Shown: piece after piece, positions 46,623 through 59,533 of the stretch
Layout: each line of letters opens with the position of its first letter
Position numbering within the stretch: the stretch's first letter is position 1
Translations under genes and position numbers: made by a program
The notes under the pieces: generated by a model
The model's database searches: none
What the model was told of the DNA's origin: nothing
Seen by the model: the letters and a program-made list of their open reading frames with translations, nothing else
Origin: Mycoemilia scoparia
Lineage: Eukaryota; Kickxellomycota; Kickxellomycetes; Kickxellales; Kickxellaceae
Assembly (NCBI GenBank): GCA_027575805.1
Contig: JANBPU010000030.1
Location: 62,001-126,000, forward strand
Direction: 5' to 3'
Length of the DNA stretch: 64,000 nucleotides

Positions 46623-47011
46623 TTATTCTTCGGCAGGCTTGACGTACTTGTCCTTGATATCCTTCCATTGTTTCTATATAAATGTATTTACATTGTCGAA
46701 TGAATTTTAGAAAATGCCAAACCAGGTAAAATGTTTGAATTGAACAATCATTGGAAACCAAAGTGCCATTATCACAAGCAATACCAATAATGTTGGCATT
46801 TGTCGTAGCAATGGTATATAATATATAAATTAGAGAATACAATACTTACACCCTTGTTCCTGTTATCCCACCAATTGTCAACGGCAGAATTAAAGTAGAT
46901 TGAAAAGGCAACGGCGCCAACGACAACGGTCGAGAAGTAGACGGATTCGCGCTTGAAAAAGGTGTTGTAGGTGAATTTGGAAACGGACTTGGTAACTGCC
47001 GAAAGAGCCAT
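46623..47011 (-). CDS. QCR9: Cytochrome bc1 complex subunit 9
   Basis: Exons (complement): 46850-47011 and 46623-46673; 70 aa. The family core is clear: TYNTFFKRESVYFSTVVVGA, then FSIYFNSAVDNWWDNRNKGK and a short QWKDIKDKY helix. One transmembrane helix is expected. QCR9 is a small subunit of respiratory complex III next to the Rieske protein in the inner mitochondrial membrane. Confidence 0.93.
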
Positions 47012-47922
47012 GGTTACTTGCGTATAAATTGTTTAGGGGGTCTAGAAATTGTCCAAGTAAAAGGGAGGAAAGATAAAGCTCTACAATGCGAAGGCTTGTG
47101 GTGATAGGCTTTAATCAGAGAAAAGGGAGAGCGCGTGTTATCAAAAGACAAGAGCTGCTGATCAAATCAGCGTTTCTAATATGTGTGTATGCAAGGGCGT
47201 GAGCTTTGATATTACATTGTGGGCGTGCGTGCGTGCTCGATGGCAGTTTTTAGTTGTTAGTAATGAAACCCATGTATGCATTCTATACACGCAAATCAGT
47301 CCTCCTTGCTCGCCTCCTCCAAAGAAATGGATAGTGTTTATGGTATGTCCCCTGGGTGCGCATTGGGCATTTGCCTCTTAAATACACCAATATCCGCATC
47401 TACTTTGATGTGAATTTCAGACTAAACTTGGCATCTCTCCTGGCGACTCTTTCTTTCCAATTCCATAAAGCCATAAAGGAGGAAGAGTGAGAAATGCACA
47501 AGAAATAGAAGCACATGGCTGCGGTTGGAGAATGTTAAGCCATGGATCCATTTATCATGGACCATTTTATTACTACAACTTCCACCGCCACTGTTGGCAA
47601 TGTTAATATTGCTCGAAGGAACATCTTTCAATACACGAAGCGTCAAAAATGACCAATGGATCGGGGATTGGGACAGTGTTTATATTGGGACATAATAGCG
47701 GCAATAGCCGAAGCAACAGTGGTTTTGGTAGTCAGATTTGCGTTCAAATAATCGACACAGAAATCCATCTATCCACACAATACGCATATACACACAAACG
47801 ATGGATGCACACGCACAGCCATCATCCAGGGCAACCTATAAAACAAAGCTCGCTGCCTAAACTCTCTTCTGCTGCCTTTCTAGTCCATCTTCTTTGCCTT
47901 TTTATATCTTTTTGTTTCTCAA
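47012..47922. promoter_or_regulatory. Divergent upstream region of QCR9 and ORMDL
   Basis: 911 bp between divergent starts. Short frames here (for example 47422-47646 minus and 47649-47963 plus) show no family resemblance; the second runs out of frame over the first ORMDL exon. No repeat element was seen. Confidence 0.4.
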
Positions 47923-48937
47923 ATGTCTTTCATTCAGAGAGTCAGCTCCTCAAAGTCGCTTGACAGTTTAGTGAATAAGAATTCCAGTTGGGTCAATCTA
48001 CGAGGTAAATTTCAAAAACAGTCATTGCCAACACCACCCTTTGGCTTAGCAGTTGTCATTAGCCATGCTATAAGCTGTTTCTACGACTTCCTGCCAAGTG
48101 TCGTATACCATGTGCTACACAATTTGTGCAACAATTCATTGTTTAAAATACAGTGCATTTGGCCGGTGTGGGTGTGTCGGATTGAAAGTATACGATAGTC
48201 TTGGCATTTGTTAAGCAGCTTTTCCACGAGTCAGAGAAACTAAAACTGAGACCGCCATTTAACTTTTGCCTGTAACTCATTCTTCTTTCATTTTGCTTAG
48301 GCTCATGGCTCACACACATTATCGGAATTGTTGGACTTAAACTATTTTTCGGTGTTATTCCAGGGCTTTCTTTAGAGACTGGATGGACCCTGACAAACCT
48401 GGGCTACTGTCTGGTAAGTTTGGAGCCCTCTACACATACAAATCAGGCATATTTTGAAAACTCAGCTTATATTAGCATGCTACCCAAAAACGTTTACAGC
48501 CTGGATACTAATTATATGCACACATCCTGTCTATATCCCCTTTTCGTGTAGATACAATATCTTATATTCCATGCCTTTGTCGGCTCACCATTTGATGAAG
48601 ACCAGGGCGAAAACTCTAGCTTAACACTCTGGGAGCAGATCGATGATGGCGAACACTTTACTCCCTCAAAAAAGTTCTTGACAACTCTGCCCATAGCTTT
48701 GTAAGTCCATCATCATTGCTATTCATTTTAGTATATTCAGCTTATCTGTCTTGAGATTTATCTGATTGGCTGACCAACTAAACCTTGTGTGCTCATAGAT
48801 TCCTGGTTGCAACGCATTATAGTAATTATAATGCATTCGAGTTTATGATAAATTTTTTGGCAGTGCTTGTAATCTCGCTGGCCAAACTTCCAGCCATGCA
48901 TCGCCGAAGATTCTTTGGAATCAATTTGCGCGAATAA
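47923..48937 (+). CDS. ORM1: ORMDL family regulator of sphingolipid synthesis
   Basis: Exons: 47923-48004, 48301-48413, 48552-48700, 48799-48937; 160 aa. It matches ORM/ORMDL throughout: NKNSSWVNLRGSWLTHIIGI, GVIPGLSLETGWTLTNLGY, FHAFVGSPFDEDQGEN, LWEQIDDGEHFTPSKKFL, then FLVATHYSNYNAFEFMINFL and LAKLPAMHRRRFFGIN. It has four ER-membrane segments. It binds serine palmitoyltransferase and restrains it when ceramide is high. The N-terminus has a short Ser-rich stretch (RVSSSKSLDS), the kind of region phosphorylated in yeast Orm proteins. It is convergent with BFR1. Whether the genome has a second ORM gene cannot be seen here. Confidence 0.95.
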
Positions 48938-49619
48938 GAGAACTACTGCTGGAGTTGTTTGAAGATTGCGATGGCTTTGTTGGCATTGGTAACAACAGCA
49001 ATGCCCTTGGTAGTGCTCAATGTGTATTGATACCTTTAGTTAACCTTGGACTCTCCTTATCCATCGCCTCTGATATCTCTCCATCACACTATTTTGTGAT
49101 TCACAGCCTGATATCCTATCTCACCACATGTTTATCGTTATTGTAACACCTTAAATCGCATTTATATCCGCTCTCAACAACAACAACAAACCCCACCTCC
49201 ATATACTTGCCTGATCTCTTCTTTTTTGAACTTTATACCATCCATCGTATGGCCTAACACGCACATTCTCCTACTCAATAAATACTCCTTTTAATCTATC
49301 TGTCCAAAAAAACAGCGAGTAGCTCGCTTGCTTTATGCCATTAATCCATCCATTCACCATCATACACGTGATTGATTTGTATGTTTATTGGTAGGTTATT
49401 TTATTAGAAACAAGTTGACAACAGCAACAATGATAGTATAATAGTATTTGTAATTATGATGGAATGGTGCACAGTCTAGAAAATAACAGGTTGGTTATCT
49501 CCTTGAGATTCATGTGTTTTGAAACAATTGGCTGGAACAGGCCGCACAGGCAAGTACGCAACACATCATTATCATCGATATTTGTATACATTAAGACATT
49601 TATTGGCCGAGCAAACCCG
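48938..49619. other. Convergent intergenic region ORMDL-BFR1
   Basis: 682 bp holding two 3' ends. An AATAAATA motif near 49278-49285 could be a poly(A) signal. No gene or repeat element was recognised. Confidence 0.4.
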
Positions 49620-51140
49620 TCATTCGGTTATAGTCACGGACTCTAGCTGTTTTTCAAGTTTAGCAATAACCTCGTCAGCTTTCTTTTTGTTCATTTCCGT
49701 TACGCTCTTCTGGTTATCGAGGTAGTACTTCTTTCTGTCATTGATATCTTCAATGGTTTTTTCAATGTCAGATTCCTGTGAAGGTGGCGTGACCTTGATT
49801 TCAAAGAATCTCTCAATAATGCTGAGTGGGATCTTCTTTGGGTTCCAACCCTTTCCGTCGCCACGCTGCTTTTTGCGCTGGTTCTTCTTTTTGGTTGCTG
49901 TGGGTGGAAAATACATGCCATCGTTGGGATCGTTGGACTTTGCAAGCACCATGCCTTCTGGAACCTCGATATTAGCCAAGTTTGGTGACTTCCCATTGTT
50001 ATTATTATTCCCAATGGTGCTCTTTGATCCAGTTGAAGATGGGGTTGCAGTTGGTGCATTCTGGTGAAGGTATTGAAGAAGAATGTCACATACATTGATC
50101 TCAGCACTGAACGCAGGGACTTCGGCAACCTCGCGCTGTTCTTTAGCATGATTCATGAGCATTTGCTTTTGCTCTTCTATCCGCTTGCGCTTCTCTTCGA
50201 GCTGTCGGCGCTTACGATCTTCCTGCTGCCACTTAAAGAACTCGTTGTTGTTCTTACGAAAGTCGTCAAGGAACTTCCTCTTTTTCTCCCAAGCCTCATC
50301 GAGAGCATTTTGGATGCGTGTGCGCTCATCCAACAGCAAACTTCTTTGCTTCCACTTGTCGTCCATGGATCCCTTGATCTTTTCAAGCTCCTTTTCAAGC
50401 TTATCATGCTCATCATTAAGAGCATCCAAAGCAGGGTTGTGTAGCTTGGACTGCAATTCGTCAAGCTTTGATTTATCAGACTCTATAGACTTTTGTTGGG
50501 AATCGAATTCAGAAACTAATTTGCGAGAACGACGCAACTTTACGTTCTCATCAATCAAACGTTTTTCGTCCAAAATACTCAAAGCACCCGATTGGATTTT
50601 GTCTTCGTTTTGTTTCAGCTTGGAATCAATGTCGGCAACAGATTTATAGGGGATCCTTTTTTGGTTGGCCTTGAGGTCATTTATCTTCCTTTGAAGGCTG
50701 TTTTTAAGTGTTCCCTCCTGGTCAAGCACCTTGTCTTGCTCCTTGGTGCTCTTGCCTCGCTCCTTTCTTATTTCGGATAAGCGTGAAATTATTTCCTTGC
50801 GACGCTTTTCCTGAGGGCCGCCTTTTCCATCGGTTTTGGATAGCTTTTCCCTAAGTGCATTCTGATAATCAAGATTCATTCAGTATTCAATCAATTAGCT
50901 AATCAATGGGAAGTTGGTTGGCAATTTAATAAAGCTAAAGGTTTAAATCTAACTCACCTGTTCTTTGGTTAGCTTGGAAATCTGGGCTTCAATCTCCTTG
51001 AGTGCTGCCTGGTGAGCCTCCTGGTCTGGTCTCTTGGGTCTCTTGGCAGCAATGTTTGAAACAGATGAGTTCTCTGTAGTAGCAGGAATAGGGGTGGTAG
51101 CAGCGACAGGGGAATCAGCAGCAGAAGCAGTCATCGCCAT
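49620..51140 (-). CDS. BFR1: Nuclear segregation / polysome-associated protein Bfr1
   Basis: Exons (complement): 50958-51140 and 49620-50861; 474 aa. It is almost entirely charged coiled coil: KRPDQEAHQAALKEIEAQI, KANQKRIPYKSVADIDSKLK and FRKNNNEFFKWQQEDRKRRQ. Asn/Gly low complexity lies near residue 350 (IGNNNNNGKS), then EVPEGMVLAKSNDPNDGMYF and a basic patch. This order matches fungal Bfr1. The protein associates with mRNPs and polysomes at the ER and affects secretion and ploidy. The first 30 residues are Ala/Thr/Ser-rich. Confidence 0.9.
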
Positions 51141-51329
51141 TAGTAATTATATGTAATAGATGTGGTGGTGTTAGCGATGGTTCGTAAAAGGGTAAAGGAA
51201 TTAGCAAAAAGTAAAAAAGAGATAAAGTTATAAATGTATAAATATTTATAGGTGCTTGTATGTATGTGTATGAGCAGCTATACAAGTCGAAAATAAATGA
51301 AGGGGAGAAGAGGATCTTTTTACAGGAAG

Positions 51330-51353
51330 GGTATGTATGTATGTATGTATGTA
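51330..51353 (+). repeat. (GTAT)n microsatellite
   Basis: About six GTAT units upstream of BFR1. Confidence 0.9.
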
Positions 51354-51646
51354 TGGCCAACATGTCTCACTTTGTCTGGCAAACAAACGTGTTGTGGTTG
51401 GGTACGATTTGTTTTCTAGAGGGTGATAGAACCAATAGGTACTCACGCTGTCGGATCAGGGTGGCGAATTTGCTTAATTGGTTTTGGACCGACAACAGTT
51501 TGCTGGTCGGTCCCTTATCCAGTCTTTAAATTGGATCTTTGGATTTTGTTGATGCCACACTGTGGTCCTTGATCAAATGAAATTTTAGTTCTCTTTTGCT
51601 TTGATTGAGTGCCACAATCAAAACATTAAATTTCGGGATTTATTGC

Positions 51647-51697
51647 TTTATTTCACAAGTTATTAGGCACAAGTGGTCCCCCAAAAACGACTATCAA
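51647..51697 (+). repeat. Short dispersed repeat, copy 1
   Basis: The stretch beginning TTTATTTCACAAGTTATTAG, with CCCCCAAAAACGA downstream, is closely similar to 59800-59850. A weaker match lies at 46077-46115. The class is unknown. Confidence 0.55.
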
Positions 51698-52239
51698 AAA
51701 GGTGATTATCATGTAGTAGAGTCTCCTTTAGAAGTGTACTGGAATAATTCCTCCAATTCTCCCCCCAAAATGTATGACTTATGGGCCAAACTATAAGGAA
51801 TGCATGATGGTGCAGGATTGTTCCCTTTCAATGAAGAACCCACTATATCACACTTCACCCCCTACTCTCATTTCCCCCATGACCAACATTTATTATGATT
51901 AGGTTTTGCAGGCTTTTAAAATTGGTTTTCGAAATTATAGTATATTTTGCTGGAGGCAACTTACGGTCATTATGTGACTGATCAGTAGTGAAACTCAATT
52001 GTATAGACAAAGTCTTGAATAATCGATTGTTTGCACCTTATTTGGTTACACACACACACACACACACACGCATCTATGGTCTGTCTACCAGCCTTTTTAA
52101 TAAAACGAATGAAGGTTGACTAATATTTCAGTGAGTTTATTTTGAGGTTTAGCTATATGAAATCAAGGCAGCTATCAACAATAATTCGCCACGAACTCAA
52201 CAAAAGTAATCTACGACATTAGGGAGTCACAACTAGACA

Positions 52240-54532
52240 TTACGACGCGTCTTTACCATCGCTGCTATTGGGGGCTGTCTTTTCATTATCAGATTGGGCT
52301 ATCTTTAACTTCTTTCTCAAATGAGGATTCGTTTCAAGCATTTCTCTGTACTTGATGTTCTTTTTGTGTTGTCTTGATCGAATGTGCTGCTGATATTCGT
52401 CATCTCCATTTAGCCAGACCTCACGAGCAACGCCATCCCTTGTTTCTGCTGCTGACTTTGAGCATGTTTTACAGTAGTACTTTTTCCAAGTTAGTGCTGA
52501 TTTGGGCCTACAAAACACATTATACGTTCACATGATTTTTAACATCAATTTTAATATTTTTTCAGCTCTTAGCTTCATATATTAGACAATCAAAGCATAC
52601 GACGACACCAAATTATTATATTTGCATTAAGAAAGTTTTCTTACTCTTTTATGGTCTTTAGTATTTCTTGTGCTGCTTTCCCGAGTGAACCCGGATCTGG
52701 CATCGGCTTCTTATTCAAGAATTCTTTTCAAAAGTATTATACGGTAGAGCCAAATTAGTATCAGGGAATATACATAGACGTATAACCAACCCCTAGTTAA
52801 CATTGTCGCATATTGCTACACTTACTCTGTGCAATCTCAGTTGCCACGTCACGACATTGTTTATCCCAAAGGCCAAGATCTATTTCAGAGAAATACAAAA
52901 TAACATGCTTTCAAAGGAGATAATAGCAAATTCGTATAATATTTTGAAAGTTATTATACAAATACTTACCAGTTGCGTCAAGAAGATAAGAATATGCCTG
53001 TACATCTTTATCCTTTGTTAACTTGCACTGTGGAATTAGTTTGTTTTTTATCCACTTGACCTGCCTGCGGGCGTACTGTCGGTTTGATATATTCATTTCT
53101 TCTAGTGCCTGCTCTTTGATTTCCTCTAACCTGTCTATAGAGCCATATATACATAAATCTTGCGGATTAGGTTGGTTACCAATATTATTGGAAAACGCAA
53201 TACATCGTGGTCATTATACAGAATCATACCAGAGGTCTTATTGTCTGTAGACTCAAGCATTTTAAAGAATTTTTCGAATTCACAGAATCCTAAGGACGTA
53301 TTAACAATAATTGACAATTCAAGATATAGCCAGACAAATTATATAGTTAGTGATCTGAATATATACTATCAATTCTTACCGATACTTTGGGCTATCCCCC
53401 TTGTATAGTCGATTTCCTGGGGATCCTGAGATTTGTGTCTCTTTCTAAACTGTGCAATCTCATCCAACAAGCCATTCTAAAAGAAATATTTGACCTGAGA
53501 TATATAACCCTAAGGCAGTACTTAGACATACATGGAAACTTTGTTGGTAAAGCACTTACATCAACCATTCCATACATCCGATTTTTAAGACGCTGCTCAA
53601 GAATATTTGGATCCGAGTATAGCCAGAATATGCACAGCGGGTATCTACAAGATATGTTTCAAATATAACTAGATATTACCACCTCTTCTCAGATAAAAGG
53701 GTTTAAATATCATCATGGATACCAACATTTACCTTAATGTATTGCTTTTAGCTCTATTATCTTCACTGTCTTTAATCCACTCGCTTTGTCTTTTTCCGGT
53801 AGTTTCATATACCTGGAGACTACGTAATATTTTTCTTCTATCATTTATATGCCAATGATTAGCCATTAGCGGATCCACGTCTTGCAACTTTTTATATAGC
53901 TCCTCGTTAGTTTTAGATTCATGAATTTTCTCATAGTCAGATGGTTTGGAATCGACAGTAGCAGTACCAACAGTTGGAATATTTTTCTCGTCTGTCAGTA
54001 TTAGACTCTTTTTGAATATTGTGGATTGTAAGTAATAATGAGTGCCACCAACTAGAATAGGCCATTTGCCACGACCATGAATTTCATCGATCTATAAAAT
54101 TATGTACATATGTATTTATAAATACTCCTGGTGTGCCAACATGATAATTACCATTACTATCCAATTGGGATAATTCATAATGGCTGCTGCTTTCTTACCT
54201 TTTTTGTAGCATCCCTTTCGTAATCTTGAACAGTATATTCCTTACTCTCATCCACATATCCAAGTAGATGGTGTGGGATTCCATCCTGTTCGTTGAGAGG
54301 AATTTTGTTGGTTATAGTATCATATCCTCTATAAACCTAAAGTTTTGTAATGTCGCTGCACAATTAGAATAGTTGTTTCAACTGGATTTTGGTGTCAAAT
54401 AATCTTTATACTTCCCTGCAATGCATCAGCATTGATGACCTCGCCTTTAATGACTTTGGCCAGCTCGACAGCCAATTTTGATTTACCAACCCCGGTGGTG
54501 CCGATGATGGCAAAAACACAGTTCTTTGACAT
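52240..54532 (-). CDS. MOD5: tRNA dimethylallyltransferase (i6A37 synthase)
   Basis: Ten exons (complement): 54416-54532, 54199-54336, 53733-54091, 53560-53644, 53380-53476, 53230-53289, 52970-53134, 52826-52879, 52645-52723, 52240-52507; 473 aa. P-loop IIGTTGVGKSKLAVELAK, then INADALQVYRGYDTITNK, the IPHHLLG motif, WPILVGGTHYYLQS, HINDRRKILRSLQVYETTGK and the QYARRQVKWI block. A C-terminal C2H2 zinc finger (YYCKTC to HIRSRQH), typical of eukaryotic Mod5/TRIT1, follows. It adds isopentenyl to A37 of tRNAs reading UNN codons, in cytosol and mitochondria. Intron 1 (54337-54415) keeps alignment only if the donor is GGAAGT. The other eight introns are GT-AG. Confidence 0.93.
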
Positions 54533-55002
54533 GTTCTGAATGTATAGGTATATTAGACTCCCTATATTTTAATACTAACTGGAAATTGGGTATTGTGTAA
54601 ATTATAAAATCCGTGTGTATCAACGATTTTTGTTTTCTTATCATTGATCCACTACTAAGACTGGTGGATCAATCAATTTAATATTTTGGGATTTTCTTGA
54701 ATTTGAATATCAGACCTATCTGATCCTTTTTCCTGATTGCCTACACCAATATCATTTAAAACTAACTGTATGATGTATAAATACCTTATAAATACACTTA
54801 TGTGTCTACTAAATCCCTATTCAAGTGACTACAGCAATAGAAGCGTTTATTTATCACGTTATGAAAACATCTAAAAAAGAACATTTTTCGAGTATACAAT
54901 TCTCCCACAATTTACGATCATTCAAGGGTTTTTATTAGAAACTTTAATTCCCCAATAATACTTTAATGGAAAATATTCTTTCTTTCATAATTTATTTCTA
55001 AA
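54533..55002. promoter_or_regulatory. Shared upstream region of MOD5 and TRS23
   Basis: 470 bp, strongly AT-rich, between divergent starts. GATTGATCCAC at 54652 is repeated in inverted form as GGTGGATCAATC at 54661, a short inverted repeat of unknown role. Confidence 0.4.
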
Positions 55003-55569
55003 ATGATCCACACGCTCCTTATTATTAACCAAGCCGGTAGTTTAACGTACACCAAAGACTTTTCGAACGGAGCAAATAAGCTGACTACAAATGAGTATTT
55101 GATTTTGGCGGGTACAATACATAGTGTCCATGCTATCTCAGCAGGACTTTTACCAGTATCGAAGAAAAAGAATGCTGCTATTAGTCGTGGAGTAAGCAGA
55201 AGATCAGGATCTTCTGGTACTGGTGGATTCGAAGTCATTGAGGCACAAGATATGAAGTTACATTGCTACGAAACCCCAACAGGTAAAAACAAAAGAAATA
55301 TAAATCTATTCAATTACATTGATTTGGTCACTTAAACAGATTGCATTAGTATTATAATAACTAAAGTCAATTATTATTATTTATCTTGTGTAGGCATAAA
55401 ATTCATCATCGTCGCAGATAAAAACCACGGAGAGAGTATTAAAGACACCATGCGTGGACTTTACCTAGTATACAGCGATTACGTACTCAAAAGTCCATTT
55501 TATAACCCCGAAATGCCAATTCGATCTGAGATATTTGACAAAAAGGTCTCCAAGCTTTTGGATCAATAA
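55003..55569 (+). CDS. TRS23: TRAPP complex subunit 4 (synbindin)
   Basis: Exons: 55003-55282 and 55394-55569; 151 aa. The longin-like core matches TRAPPC4/Trs23: LLIINQAGSLTYTKDF, LAGTIHSVHAISAGLLP, MKLHCYETPTG, GIKFIIVAD, then LVYSDYVLKSPFYNPEMPIR and SEIFDKKV. A Ser/Gly/Arg insertion (RGVSRRSGSSGTGG) lies near residue 70. The PDZ-like insert of the human protein is absent. It is a core subunit of the TRAPP exchange factor for Ypt1/Rab1 in ER-Golgi traffic. Confidence 0.93.
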
Positions 55570-56536
55570 ATAATAATCTTGCCTATTTCTATGTATTAAT
55601 GAACAATAAATATATTACTACACACTCTCATCCCTTTTTCAGGGTTGATACAGAAGTTCCTTTTATCAATCTACCGTTTTAGAGTTGAAAATGGAATGTT
55701 CAAGTAGACATCAACAATGGACACAGTGGCTCTGAAATCAGTACATAATTGAGAAAGAGAAGTAGTAATGATAATACAAAAGCGAGGTCTTTAATGCTAC
55801 TATAAAAAGGATGTAGATGGGATAAACACTGTTTAATAAATAATCAACCCTAGTTGTATTTTGTTATCCAAAGGAGAAACCTGTTTATATCCAAATTACT
55901 GTTTGTGAATGAACCAGTGGGCTTTAGGGTCATAGGACAAAGAACAGCAAAACAAAGACCGGAGAATGAGGTACAGCATAGAAAAAAGAGTGCGAGTTGA
56001 AGCCATAAAGTATGGCAAAGGAATTTTTAACCTACATTTGCATGTCAGCAAAGGAAATGAGAGAATGTGGTAGATAAAATCATTTGAGTTTTCTTAAGCT
56101 TGTAAGAAAAAGCAAACATAGGTCTCAGGCCATGATTTATAAACAAACAGCCAGCAGCCTTCAGATTGGCTGGTTTCACACTATAGACAATACAATACCA
56201 TTCCAAAGATCCAAAGAGCCTGCAGAGAGAGAAAACATGGCAGACTAATAATATGGAATGTGATAAATTTGGGCTAATAGAAAAAGAACAACATTGTGGT
56301 TAGGTAGGAAAAAGAATAACACAGCACCGGCTCTACTCTCCAACAACACTATCCAAGTGCATTGTTGTGTTTTGTTTACTTTTAGCTATATCAGCCAACA
56401 CTAACCAAACTTCTCTTTCTCTTTTGTTGATTTATATTTTTTCTCTTTTTTGTAAGTATATTTTTCCCTCTTATCATCACCTTGTCTGTTTTCGTTTTAT
56501 TAGTTTGCTTGTGTGGGTGTCTTTCGAATTTTAGTA
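55570..56536. other. Intergenic region upstream of the PP2A B'' gene
   Basis: 967 bp. The last 150 bp are pyrimidine-rich (TTTCTCTTTT, CCCTCTTATC) as in many fungal promoters or leaders. No gene or repeat element was recognised. Confidence 0.45.
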
Positions 56537-59533
56537 ATGACAGCAACATCAGGAGCCACCACTCCTAAACTTAATGGGAGTTTTGAATACTCGAGCCCCC
56601 AGCAACAACAGCAACAACATCAACAGCAAGTTCAACCTTCTTCTCCAGTTGTTCAAGCCGACGAGCTATGCTTCAACCCCCGGTGGTCACCTCAATTGCG
56701 CTCGCCTTCTTCAAAAAGTATTTTTCACAGGCTTAAGCTTAACGACTCACCCAACGGTAACCATGGGTCCAGACCCTCTTTGTTGTCACCCAGGCCTTCC
56801 GATAACAGTAACCACCAGAGCCATAACAGCGGTGATGGCTCACCACAACGCTCATACCATGAAAGCAAAAAGAGCCCTATGCAACTAAACATTAAAAATG
56901 CAAACAGTGCTAGTCCAGAGAGGCTGCCTCCACTCAGTCCGGTGGTTAGTACCTTAAAATCCAAGAAAAAGAAGAAGCTCGACTTGACCCAAGGTAATAA
57001 TAATATTCATGATCTATCCCTACTCCTAGTAAGCGTAGGATCCATTGAGTTGTGCATCAAGTAGAGAGGAGCCACCATCAGCATCAACATTGTTTATTTT
57101 CTTCAAAAGCAGATTATAAATCAGATGCCGGCTCTACAAAGCCGCAACAGCATACTCGATTCCAACCCCATATGTACTTCCCGAAGCTGGCTATTAAAAG
57201 TAACATTACTATGTACCTGTTTTTCTTGTATTCCTTGTGGCTATATAGATACCCCATTTCCATTTTCACCGACAAAGAAGCAACTTAAAACAGGATACTC
57301 TCCTCGTTCACCAACATCTCCGACGGCAACTCCCAGAGACCGTACAGAGCCAGAGTCACCTACACTTTCAAAGTCACTAGTACAGGACTCACCAACATTG
57401 ACATTAGATGAACGGCTAACATCAGGTGTAAAAGATGAAGAAAGTCCGTCAACCCTAGCCAGCCGCTCTTTGCTATATAAACTGGAGCTACAGTCCCCAT
57501 TGTCAAAGAAAAGTAGTGGCGTCAACCAGATCTCAGACATGGCTGCAAACAATATGAACAATACTGGCAGTGGTGGTAGTGCTACACCAACATCGACATT
57601 ATACGAAACTCGACGCAAAAGCCGTCTTAGCATGCTTAGTGATACTTGGTCAATGGAAGAAGAGGACGAAGAAGGAGATGGAGATTCTGATGAAAAGTTT
57701 TATACGCCAAGGCCAGGTTCAAAATCCAGTCGCATGAACACCACCAGTAGCAGCTCTACTATTAGTAATGCTGGAGAGATAAAGCCATATAAAGAAAGTC
57801 CCAGACTAAAAGATATAAAGTCTCCCTATATAATACCCCAATTCCACATATCACCAAACAACCCAAGAGTCGACAAAGAAATCGAAGACTCATTAGCTGA
57901 GCAGCTACAGAAAATCCGTGTAATGTTTGAAGATGATTTTGGATACAACGAACGTGATTTTGCCATAGTGACTGAAGCCTGTGGGTTACCCCGCTACTTG
58001 AATCGAGTATTATTTAGCCGAGCAAATGAATTTGACCAAGCCACCACAAAGAGATCGTCACCAGAATCATGGCCAACATTTGAGAAATTCTCTAAATTCT
58101 GGACATGGGTGCGTAGGATCAGCACTGATATCCACTCATTGGCATTCAATATCATGACAATGCCAGAGAAGTCCAAGCGATCATTGACTCGTGCTGATTT
58201 CCACCCTGTTGTGCTTGAGGTTGTTGATTGCCATCCTGAACTCGAATTCCTTGAGGGCCAAGAAATCTTTGCCCAGCACTACGTTGAGGCTGTTACTGAG
58301 CGTATTTTCTATGATGCCAATGTACATTATGGCGGAAACATGACCCTGGCACAATTTAGAAATGCCGATGTTATTGGGATTCTGAAGGGGATTGAGGTTG
58401 GTATTGATGTGGATGTCGAATTCCCACCGCTCTTTTCGTACAAGCATTTCTACGTCCTCTACTGCAGCTTTTCCGAACTCGATTCTGATCATGATAGTTT
58501 GGTTGAAGGAAAAGACTTGTTGAGATACTTCAATGGCGCCTTGTCGCGAAGAATTATTGCTCGTATCATGATTGGGAAGGGTAAACCGTCCGAATATATT
58601 TCAAAAGGTGGAAAAAATAGTAGAGTTAAGCGCAATCGACCAAGTAAACGAGCAAATTCACGGTATGATCGATCCACTAGGCTTTCGGATTGCCGAATGA
58701 CATTTAGAGATTTCATCTGGTTCTTGATTGCCGAAATTGACAAGACCACACATACATCTTTGGAGTATTGGTTCCGCTGTTTGGATCTTGATGAAGATGG
58801 CGTCCTGACCGTGTATGAGCTAGAATATTTCTATGAAGAGCAGATCCATCGTATGAATGAAGAGATGCTGGGCGATGTTATTCCTTTCAATGATTTAATG
58901 TGCCAATTGTTTGACGCTGTGCGTCCAAAACGTCAAGGGCTTATTACAATTAAAGATCTCAAGGCCATGCCTAAAAGCTTGTTGCCGATATTTTTTGATG
59001 CTTTTATGAATCTTTCGAGATTCTGTGACCATGATAGCCGATCATCGCTGCTGCAAAGACAATTAGCGCTTGTATCGGCCCAGGTTCCGCCAAACACTTC
59101 GTTTAATGAGCTTATATCCATTAGGATCAATTTTTTGGATAGCATGCCACCAGCTTGGATTGAGTTTGCGGAGACTGAGTATGAGGCGCTGCTCATTGAT
59201 CAACAGGAACAAGCTAATCTTCAACAGCAGCAAGAAGAGCAAGAACAGGAAGTTCAACAAGAAGAGAATCCAGGCGATATTATCGATGGTGATCGAAATA
59301 ACAGTGAAAGCAGCGATACTCTTGTAGCTACAGAAGATTCTGTAATTGGAAATGACGAAAACATGGCTTTATCACCATCGGCAGGTACTACTGAACCCGG
59401 AGAAGGAGATGATCTTGTTGAAAGGAAAAGTGCCCGAAAAAGAAGAAACAGTAATGGAAATGACAAACGTACCACAACAGCACCAGCAACCTCCAACTCT
59501 CGACAAATTTCAGCAGATGGAGCACTTCAATAA
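56537..59533 (+). CDS. PP2A regulatory subunit B'' (PR72/PPP2R3 type)
   Basis: Exons: 56537-56993, 57113-57199 (could start 57110), 57249-59533; 942 aa. The N-terminal about 380 residues are Ser/Pro-rich and disordered with poly-Gln (SSPQQQQQQHQQQ) and many SP sites. The C-terminal part is the B'' EF-hand domain: IRVMFEDDFGYNERDFAIVT, the GLPRYLNRVLF block, SYKHFYVLYCSFSELDSDHD, and the EF-hand loop DLDEDGVLTVYELEYFYEEQ. GLITIKDLKAMPKSLLPIFF and FLDSMPPAWIEFAETEYEAL follow. It directs the PP2A core enzyme to substrates with calcium dependence. A basic insert (SRVKRNRPSKRANSR) interrupts the domain. The tail is Gln/Glu-rich and then basic. Confidence 0.92.

Larger units (their letters stand above)
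51141..52239. other. Intergenic region between BFR1 and MOD5
   Basis: 1.1 kb. GTAT tetranucleotides lie at 51330-51353 and a (CA)n run at about 52049-52069. One copy of a TTTATTTCACAAG-type repeat lies at 51647-51697. AT-rich otherwise; no gene was supported. Confidence 0.5.

Noticed and set aside
47649..47963. Plus-strand frame upstream of ORMDL
   Set aside because: It overlaps the first ORMDL exon out of frame and shows no family resemblance or splice structure.
57125..57248. Separate start of the PP2A B'' protein at 57125
   Set aside because: This reading runs through an intron (57200-57248) and out of frame over the second exon; the spliced three-exon model is in phase and keeps the SP-rich N-terminus.
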